This document shows positions 7,091-14,411 of a stretch of DNA of 14,411 bases, one piece after another; within the stretch, counting starts at the first letter, position 1; every line of letters starts with the position of its first letter. The position numbers and the translations under genes are program-made. The notes under the pieces are model-generated. The model had not been told where the DNA came from. It saw only the letters and a list, made by a program, of their open reading frames with translations, and did not search any database. The stretch is from Treponema sp. (GTDB taxonomy: Bacteria > Spirochaetota > Spirochaetia > Treponematales > Breznakiellaceae), in NCBI GenBank assembly GCA_031255875.1, contig JAIRRR010000207.1:1-14411 (forward strand). Direction: 5' to 3'.

Positions 7091-7117
7091 CATAACTATT
7101 GAAGTGGAGAACCATGT

Positions 7118-7489
7118 ATGTTTCAGCACGTATCCGTGAATAATCGGCAGACTTTTCAGGAATTCGCCGGCGGAGAGCCCGCACTGATGCCGGTACCGGC
7201 TTCGATTGAATGGGGCGGGGGAAGGCTCTATGACAGCTCGCCGGGTCTTTTGCCGGGCGGCTTGTATCGCGGCGACACGGCAGAGGCTCGCCCCTTTCTC
7301 TTCTTCGCCGATGATGACGACGAAGACGACATTGAAGACGATGACGACTTTGACGACGCGGACGACGATTTTGACGATGATTTTGACGATGACGATTTTG
7401 ACGATGACGACGAAGATGACGACTTCGACGAGGATGACGAGGAGTACGACTACGAGGAAGACGTAGACTACGACGAATTTGACGAGTAA
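7118..7489 (+). CDS. Small protein with hyper-acidic Asp-rich C-terminal tail, unknown function
   Basis: The only plus-strand gene I accept. The 123-residue product has an uncharged-to-mixed N-terminal part (1-64) ending RPFLFFA, then a tail (65-123) with 37 Asp and 10 Glu in 59 residues. Phe or Tyr recurs within the tail (F78, F85, F89, F94, F103, Y110, Y112, Y118, F121). Support for a real gene: GTGGAG 8 bases before the ATG, a promoter 100 bases upstream, and a terminator beyond the stop. There is no signal peptide, membrane segment or known motif. The tail is coded by alternating GAC/GAT codons, a near-simple repeat prone to length change. Possible roles are cation binding, nucleic-acid mimicry or a tail that binds basic ribosomal proteins; none is shown. 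I do not recognise a family. Confidence 0.65.
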   Translation: MFQHVSVNNRQTFQEFAGGEPALMPVPASIEWGGGRLYDSSPGLLPGGLYRGDTAEARPFLFFADDDDEDDIEDDDDFDDADDDFDDDFDDDDFDDDDEDDDFDEDDEEYDYEEDVDYDEFDE

Positions 7490-7555
7490 CGCGGCCGCTC
7501 CGCAGGCGGCATGAGCGCCGTCCCGCAGGCAGGGCAGCCGTACCGGGTTTGCCGC

Positions 7556-7581
7556 CCAAAAGCCCGCGCCCGGGTTTTTGG
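7556..7581. terminator. Bidirectional intrinsic terminator between convergent genes
   Basis: CCAAAA (7556-7561) pairs with TTTTGG (7576-7581), and inside it CCCG (7563-7566) pairs with CGGG (7571-7574), with one A/C-type mismatch between the stems and a 4-base loop CGCC. The plus-strand transcript ends in UUUUUGG and the minus-strand transcript in UUUUGG. It lies 67 bases after the acidic-gene stop and 8 bases past the end of rsfS, as expected for a shared terminator. Confidence 0.7.
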
Positions 7582-7589
7582 CAATCGGG

Positions 7590-7925
7590 TCATGCCCAAA
7601 GTCTTTCCAGCTCGTAAAACGAGCGGGCGCGTTCGGACATCAGGTGGACGATTATGTTCCCCAAATCCACAAGATTCCACTCGTTGTCGGGCCCGGCCTT
7701 GGGGGGCCTGCGGAGTATTTCCAGGTCTTTTTCCCGGGCGAATTCCTTGATATGCCGCAGCAGCCCCTGCACGTGGGTATGGCTCGTGACCGTGGCGATG
7801 ATAAAAAAATCGGTCCAAGTATTCAACTTCCGAAGATCCAAAACCACGACGTCCTTGCCGTTGTGGTCCCGAAGCAGGCCGCCCAGCTCATGGGCCGCCC
7901 TATCCGCCTGTAACGTATCTTCCAT
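7590..7925 (-). CDS. rsfS: Ribosomal silencing factor RsfS
   Basis: RsfS (YbeB/Iojap family) binds L14 on the 50S subunit and blocks joining of 30S, reducing translation in starvation or stationary phase. The 111-residue length is typical. Family patterns visible are KDVVVLDLRKL (24-34), TDFFIIATVTSHTHV (38-52), and the C-terminal WNLVDLGNIIVHLM followed by RSFYELERLW. The ATG at 7925 lies inside the end of the LCP gene (26-base overlap), with GGAAGGGA upstream, so translational coupling is likely. It is the last gene of the argS–rsfS run, and a terminator follows at once. Confidence 0.97.
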   Translation of the reverse strand: MEDTLQADRAAHELGGLLRDHNGKDVVVLDLRKLNTWTDFFIIATVTSHTHVQGLLRHIKEFAREKDLEILRRPPKAGPDNEWNLVDLGNIIVHLMSERARSFYELERLWA

Positions 7926-9134
7926 TAAAGTCCCTTCCGATTATTAAGGTAAAATCGGCCTTGTATTCCAGATTCTGCAAATTAATCCCGCTGTCCGAAA
8001 CCGGCTCGTCGGAAATTTGCGATTCAAAGTAAATGTTCTCGCAGCGGATAATGCCCGCAAAGGTCTCGGCCATGTCCTGAAACCCCGAACGGTCGATAAT
8101 CTGCGTATCCCAGTAGTCGCTGCGGTCCGCGTTGCCGATGGAGATTACATCATAGCCGAAACTCCTGAGCAGCTCGGCGGTACGCCCGGCAAGGCCGACG
8201 GTGGTGGTTCCGTTGAGTACCTCTACGGTAAAAACCCGCTCGGTAAGGTCGCCCTCAAGGCGGCGGGTCAGGGAGCCCAGGGACTGGCGCACGATTTCCT
8301 TGATCAGGCTGCCGTCGTAATAGGGGAAGAGCAGCGCCTGGCCGGAAACTTCCCGCACATTGCCGCCCACGGTCTGAATGCTCATCCTGTCGGTGTCCAG
8401 CGCCGCCAGTTCGTTGAAAAACCGGGCCTGCATGCGGGAGGACATGCCGGTTTTGATCATGGTTTGGAACTGCGAAGCGGCCTCGGAATTTTTCAGCATC
8501 GCGTTTTGCTCGCCCAGGCGCTTGAGCAGCCCGAGGAAAAAACGCTGCCGCCGGAAACTAAGCTGATCGGGGTCTTCGTCGGGAAGCTGGTAATTGATGT
8601 AGGAACGGGCCTTGTCCCCGTCCAGGCGGGTCAGGCCGGAGGGGAAAAAGACCATGTTCCCGGTATCGTAGACCGCAACCCGGGCGGGGATAAAAATTTC
8701 CACCCCCCCGATAAGGTCCACCATCCTCCCCAGCTGCTCGGTGTTGATGATCGCCGAAAAGCTGATTTCAACGCCCAGAAGGCCCTCGACTTCGGCTTCG
8801 AACGGGGAAATTTTATCGGGATCGTAGACCGCGGCGATCCGGTCCACCCGGTCAATACCCCTCAGTATCAGCCCTACCGATCCGGGAACGTCGAAGATCG
8901 CCGCCTTTCCGGTATCGGGATAGTACATCAATACATAAGACGCGAGGGGTTCGCCCCGGCCCTCGATGACAAACAGGATATTGATCACCCGGTCGCCGGA
9001 GAGGACCTCCTCTATGGGGTCCTGCCTGAAATAGGTAAGGGCGAACACGACCCCCCCTGCGAGGAAAACGACGATAAGAATGAGGAGTATGGAACTGGCG
9101 TCAAAGGCGCCCGCAGGCCGGATATTCCTGCCGG

Positions 9135-9138
<4 letters not shown>
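7900..9138 (-). CDS. LytR-CpsA-Psr (LCP) family protein with LytR_C domain, atypical active site
   Basis: The 412-residue product has one N-terminal membrane anchor (about 16-36) and an LCP-like domain outside the membrane (about 47-210). The LytR_C domain follows (about 302-403, beginning VEVLNGT and including GLAGRTAELLRSFGY). LCP features seen: NILFV at 53-57, NTEQLGRMVDLIGGVEIFIP (132-151), LDGDKARSYINY (172-183) and FRRQRFFLGLL (195-205). In active LCP phosphotransferases the region after NILxxG has an R-S/x-D-T motif, and an IPRDT-like motif follows. Here these read GRGEPLASYV and DVPGSV. Its start forms an ATGA overlap with the end of nadD-yqeK. It may have a non-catalytic or changed envelope role. 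Confidence 0.85.
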
Positions 9139-11424
<2,286 letters not shown>

Positions 11425-11429
11425 TCAGC

Positions 11430-11687
11430 CTACCCCTCTACGGGGATGACGCCGGCAAGTTTGCGGCCCCGGCGCTGGGAAAAGCTGACTTTGCCGTCCT
11501 TCAGGGCGAAAAGCGTGTAATCCCCGCCGACGCCGACGTTGGGGCCGGGGTGTATCTTCGTACCCCGCTGCCGTACAATGATGGTCCCCGCCTTGACCGA
11601 GGTTCCGGCCGACGCTTTTACCCCAAGGTACTGGGGATTTGAATCCCGCCCGTTTTTCGCTCCGCTGCCGCCCCGTTTCCGTGCCAT
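11430..11687 (-). CDS. rpmA: 50S ribosomal protein L27
   Basis: Large-subunit protein whose N-terminus reaches the peptidyl-transferase centre. The 85 residues start [20 protein letters not shown] and end GVIPVEG, matching L27 throughout. GGAGG lies 7 bases before the ATG. The N-terminus begins directly with the mature-type sequence, with no Firmicutes-style leader that would need removal, although a Prp-family protease gene lies just upstream (24-base gap). Confidence 0.98.
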   Translation of the reverse strand: MARKRGGSGAKNGRDSNPQYLGVKASAGTSVKAGTIIVRQRGTKIHPGPNVGVGGDYTLFALKDGKVSFSQRRGRKLAGVIPVEG

Positions 11688-11711
11688 TCTGATTCCTCCG
11701 TCAAGCCGGGA

Positions 11712-12041
11712 TCAGCCCCGGCGTATGGTTAGCGTTACATGTTCCGGGTACATCCCGGCAACCGAGGCGAGCCCGTCCATTAAAAAAGCCCCGCAGGCGG
11801 CGAGAAATTCCCTCCCCGCATCCTGGTACTCGGTTTCCATCCGGAAAACGCCCCGTTCCGGGGCGCCGCCCCGGAGAATTATCCCCTCCCTTTCGGAAAG
11901 GACCCTGAAAGCCGTGCGGGTCAGGATCGAGACGGCGGCGCAGACCAGGTCGTACCCTGCCGGCCCCGCCATGGCGTGGCCCCTGACTTCGCAGAACCTG
12001 AGGAGGCCCGCTTTATCAAAAGCCGCGTCAATCCCGATCAT
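11712..12041 (-). CDS. prp: Prp-family ribosomal-processing cysteine protease
   Basis: In Staphylococcus and relatives Prp removes an N-terminal leader from L27. This 109-residue protein has the family layout: RGHA with His22 and DLVCAAVSIL with Cys34, the catalytic pair, in the right spacing. It lies between rplU and rpmA, the standard locus for the family. Its ATG overlaps the rplU stop as ATGA, so it is translationally coupled. The L27 encoded next door lacks the cleavable leader, so the substrate is uncertain. Confidence 0.9.
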   Translation of the reverse strand: MIGIDAAFDKAGLLRFCEVRGHAMAGPAGYDLVCAAVSILTRTAFRVLSEREGIILRGGAPERGVFRMETEYQDAGREFLAACGAFLMDGLASVAGMYPEHVTLTIRRG

Positions 12042-12361
12042 GCCCCGATAATATCTTCAATCTTGATCATAGAATACTGCTGGCGGTGGCCCTGCTTCCG
12101 GCGGTGATCCTTCTTGGGTATGTACTTGAAGACGATGATCTTCTTGTCCTTCCCGTGGCCTTCCACTTTGGCCGAAACCTTTACCCCCTCGACATAGGGG
12201 GAACCCACCGTCACCTGCCCGCCGGCCTCCCCTTCCGAGAGGAGGAGCACCGTATCGATTTCCAGGGCGGAACCGGGCTCGGCGTCGATCCGGTCAACTT
12301 TGAGCAGGGCGCCCTTCTCGGCCTTGTACTGCCTGCCTTTGAACTCAACCAATGCGTACAT
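12038..12361 (-). CDS. rplU: 50S ribosomal protein L21
   Basis: Large-subunit protein that binds 23S rRNA. I start it at the ATG at 12361 (107 residues, MYALVEFKGRQYKAEKG). This matches the L21 N-terminus and has AGGA upstream. The frame is open further upstream to 12493, but that extension runs back through the promoter and into argS. The C-terminal half has the expected KDKKIIVFKYIPKKDHRRKQGHRQ. It is the first gene after a likely promoter. Confidence 0.98.
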   Translation of the reverse strand: MYALVEFKGRQYKAEKGALLKVDRIDAEPGSALEIDTVLLLSEGEAGGQVTVGSPYVEGVKVSAKVEGHGKDKKIIVFKYIPKKDHRRKQGHRQQYSMIKIEDIIGA

Positions 12362-12393
12362 AAAGAATCCTTCAAAACGCGATAGAATGAGCC

Positions 12394-12423
12394 ACTCTAA
12401 CACGGAGGAGGAGAAAAGGTCAA
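12394..12423 (-). promoter_or_regulatory. Sigma-70-type promoter for rplU–prp–rpmA–obg run
   Basis: On the minus strand, -35 TTGACC (12418-12423), an 18-base spacer and -10 TAGAGT (12394-12399) lie in the 70-base gap between the argS stop and the rplU ATG. Transcription would start near 12387, giving a leader of about 25 bases. The pyrimidine-rich spacer contains CTCCTCCTCC. Read-through from argS is also possible because I see no terminator between the two genes. Confidence 0.6.
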
Positions 12424-12431
12424 GGCCTGTA

Positions 12432-14273
12432 CTACATGGCCTCCAGAAACGGTATGCAGACGAGGTACAGGGCGTCGCGGAGCACGCGCTCAACGGCCCG
12501 GGAAAGGGCGAGCCGGGCCCGGGCTAGTTCCGGCGAATCCGCGCCCAGTACGGGGCAGTCGTGGTAAAAGCGGCTGAAGCTCCGGGAAAGGCCGTAGAGG
12601 TAGGCGGCCAGGCGCGAGGGGTCCATTGCCGCGGCCGATTCCGCAACAGCCCCGGGGTAGGCGGCGACGGCCTTGAGCAGTTCCCACTCGGCGTCGCCCG
12701 AAAGCAGGGCGTAGTCGGGGGCCGCAGTACTGCCGCCCGGGGCCTCTGCGGCTTTGCGCAGCAGCGCGCTGATACGGGCGCCCATGTACTGGAGATAGGG
12801 GCCGGTGTTGCCGTTAAAAGAGAGGGATTCCTTCGGGTCAAAGAGCATGTCCTTCTGGGGGCTCACCTGGAGGAGGTAGTAATGCAGCGCGCCCAGGGCA
12901 ACTTTTTCCGCCACTTCCCCGGGAGCGCCCACCGCTTCTTCCCGCTCCTTCTCCCGGATTTCCGCCAGGGCGTCGTCGCGGAGGCTGTCTATAAGGTCAT
13001 CGGCGTCCACCACGGTCCCTTCCCGGCTTTTCATCCTGCCCTCGGGAAGGTTCACCATGCCGTAGGAAAGGTGGTAAAGATTCCCCGCCCAGGGGAAGCC
13101 CAGCTTTTTGAGGATCGAAAAGAGGGCCTGGAAATGATACTGCTGCTCGGAACCGACCACAAAGACAAGCCGGTCAAAGGGCCAGTCCTGGTGGCGGCGG
13201 ATTGCGGTGCCGATGTCCTGGGTAATGTAGATCGAGGTGCCGTCCTTGCGGAGCAGGGCCTTTTGATCGAGTTTTTCCGCGCTGAGATCCACCATGACGG
13301 CGCCGTCCCCGGTCCGGTAAAAGACGCCCTTTTCAAGGCCCCTGAGGACCTCGTCTTTTCCCAGAAGGTAGGTCTGGCTTTCAAAATAGTACTGGTCAAA
13401 AGAGACGCCGGTGCGGGCGTAGGTTTCCTTCATACCCTTTACGGCCCAGCCGTTCATCAGCTCCCACAGCTTTACCGTCCCGGCATCCCCGGCTTCCCAG
13501 CTGCGGAGCAATTCCCGCGCGCGAACCTGGCTGGGGGCCCGGGCCTCCGCTTCTTTTTTATCAAGGCCCTTCTCCCTCGCGAGCGCCTCCGCCTCGTCCT
13601 TTAGGTCCCGGCTGAACCTGACGTACCAGTCGCCCACAAAGCGATCGCTTTTGACGCCCTCCGACTCAGGGGTCCTGCCCTCCCCGTGCTCGCTGTAGGC
13701 CAGCATGGATTTACAGATGTGGATTCCCCGGTCGTTGATGATGCAGACCTTGCGGATTTCGGCACCACAGGCCGCGAGTATGCGGGAGATGCTCTCCCCC
13801 AGGGCGTCGTTCCTGAGGTGCCCCAGATGGAGGGGTTTGTTGGTATTGGGGCTGGAAAATTCCACCATGACGCGGGAACCGGCAAGGGTCCCGGGGCGGC
13901 CGAAATCCGGGCTGCCCAGGGCATCGGAGAGGATCGACGACGCGGCTGCGGCGCGGTCCAGGAATACGTTGAGGTAGGGGCCTTTGGCACTGTAAGCGCC
14001 GAGGGCTTTTTCCGCCCCTGCGGGCGGCGTTGCGCCGGAGGAATCCTGCGCGGCAAGGACGTCCGCCACCAGGGCGGCTATCTGGGGCGGCCCCTTCCTG
14101 AGCAGTTTCGCGAAACCGAACATAGGGAAGCCCAGGTCCCCGAATTCGCTTTGGGGCGGGATTTCGGCCGCCAATTGCCCGGGTTCGACCGTCCCTTCAA
14201 GCCCGGCCTCCCGCAGTATCTGATTCAAAGCCCCGGCAATCCGGGCCCTCCAGGGGTCCTTAAAATCCAGCAT
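12432..14273 (-). CDS. argS: Arginyl-tRNA synthetase
   Basis: Class I synthetase that charges tRNA-Arg. The 613 residues hold an N-terminal Add1 domain (about 1-110), the Rossmann core with SPNTNKPLHLGHLRN (141-155, HIGH motif as HLGH), and YITQDIGTAIRR (349-360). GRMKSREG (412-419) replaces KMSKS, as is common in ArgRS. A DALR anticodon-binding domain (about 480-613) includes NTGPYLQYMGARISALLR. The ATG at 14273 matches the family start, but the Shine-Dalgarno is weak. A possible upstream gene stops only 12 bases before it (14286-14288). Confidence 0.98.
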   Translation of the reverse strand: MLDFKDPWRARIAGALNQILREAGLEGTVEPGQLAAEIPPQSEFGDLGFPMFGFAKLLRKGPPQIAALVADVLAAQDSSGATPPAGAEKALGAYSAKGPYLNVFLDRAAAASSILSDALGSPDFGRPGTLAGSRVMVEFSSPNTNKPLHLGHLRNDALGESISRILAACGAEIRKVCIINDRGIHICKSMLAYSEHGEGRTPESEGVKSDRFVGDWYVRFSRDLKDEAEALAREKGLDKKEAEARAPSQVRARELLRSWEAGDAGTVKLWELMNGWAVKGMKETYARTGVSFDQYYFESQTYLLGKDEVLRGLEKGVFYRTGDGAVMVDLSAEKLDQKALLRKDGTSIYITQDIGTAIRRHQDWPFDRLVFVVGSEQQYHFQALFSILKKLGFPWAGNLYHLSYGMVNLPEGRMKSREGTVVDADDLIDSLRDDALAEIREKEREEAVGAPGEVAEKVALGALHYYLLQVSPQKDMLFDPKESLSFNGNTGPYLQYMGARISALLRKAAEAPGGSTAAPDYALLSGDAEWELLKAVAAYPGAVAESAAAMDPSRLAAYLYGLSRSFSRFYHDCPVLGADSPELARARLALSRAVERVLRDALYLVCIPFLEAM

Positions 14274-14285
14274 GAACGGACGGTA

Positions 14286-14411
14286 TCAAAAATCGCGGGT
14301 TTGGTCTACGGCCCGGCTCAGCTCCAGGAATTCCGGTTTCAACGGTTTGTTCGAACTCGGAATTGCCGGCGCCGCCGCGCTTGTACTTTGCCGTCCATGC
14401 TATTAAGCTTT
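14286..14411 (-). other. Unresolved C-terminal coding fragment upstream of argS
   Basis: The right-edge 138 bases hold no complete gene. One minus-strand frame has strong coding character near its end (ending FLELSRAVDQTRDF, GC-rich third positions) and stops at 14286-14288, 12 bases before argS, as an operon neighbour would. That frame is closed by TAA TAG at 14400-14405. A second frame stays open to the edge and has good third-position bias in its right part, then decays. A frameshift joining the two, or a short gene ending in the second frame, would both fit. I cannot choose between them. Confidence 0.3.

Noticed and set aside
7206..7466. Thr/Met-rich plus-strand frame inside the acidic gene
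   Set aside because: It is an out-of-frame reading of the aspartate repeat (ACG/ATG codons). The in-frame gene has the better start signals.
6825..7559. Arg/His-rich minus-strand frame opposite the acidic gene
   Set aside because: The Arg/His repeats are the reverse complement of GAY aspartate codons. It has no Shine-Dalgarno and runs through two promoters and a terminator.
12362..12493. 44-residue N-terminal extension of L21
   Set aside because: It overlaps argS and the rplU promoter, does not resemble L21, and the ATG at 12361 has a Shine-Dalgarno site and the family N-terminus.

Overview
The window is a GC-rich chromosomal housekeeping region (clearly above 55% G+C by eye), almost entirely coded on the minus strand. 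Gene content and order point to a spirochaete, most likely Treponema or a close relative. The clues are two clusters: ispE–spoVG–rplY–tilS–ftsH, and argS–rplU–prp–rpmA–obg–nadD–LCP–rsfS. The high G+C, the Ala/Gly/Arg-rich proteins and the GC-rich palindromic spacers suggest one of the GC-rich environmental or gut-associated treponemes rather than T. pallidum or Borrelia. That placement is inference.

Layout in transcription order on the minus strand (right to left). The right edge (14274-14411) holds an unresolved tail of whatever precedes argS. Next come argS, then a promoter and the run rplU, prp, rpmA, obg, nadD-yqeK fusion, an LCP-family protein and rsfS. Several of these genes overlap (ATGA overlaps rplU/prp and nadD/LCP; longer overlaps obg/nadD and LCP/rsfS), so translation is probably coupled. 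The run ends at a bidirectional hairpin terminator (7556-7581). The second minus-strand run starts at a promoter at 6813-6842 and reads ispE, spoVG, tRNA-Gln(UUG), a small palindromic repeat block, rplY, tilS, ftsH, and an exported helical-repeat protein that leaves the window at its left edge.

Between the two runs sits the only plus-strand gene (7118-7489). It encodes a 123-residue protein whose last 59 residues are about 80% Asp/Glu, preceded by its own promoter and a leader with three hairpins. I do not recognise a family for it.

Functionally the window is mostly translation and ribosome biology: ArgRS, tRNA-Gln, TilS, L21, L27, L25, Obg, RsfS and Prp. With these come NAD synthesis and dinucleotide turnover (NadD-YqeK), isoprenoid precursor synthesis (IspE), membrane proteolysis (FtsH) and envelope-related proteins (LCP and the partial exported protein).

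No CRISPR array, transposase, phage gene or defence system is visible. The least explained parts are: (a) the 35-bp direct repeats, one overlapping the 3' end of tRNA-Gln, around a 107-bp palindrome-rich core; (b) the acidic protein and its structured leader; (c) an LCP domain without the usual catalytic Arg/Asp motifs; (d) a Prp protease beside an L27 with no cleavable N-terminal extension; (e) the absence of pth between rplY and tilS.
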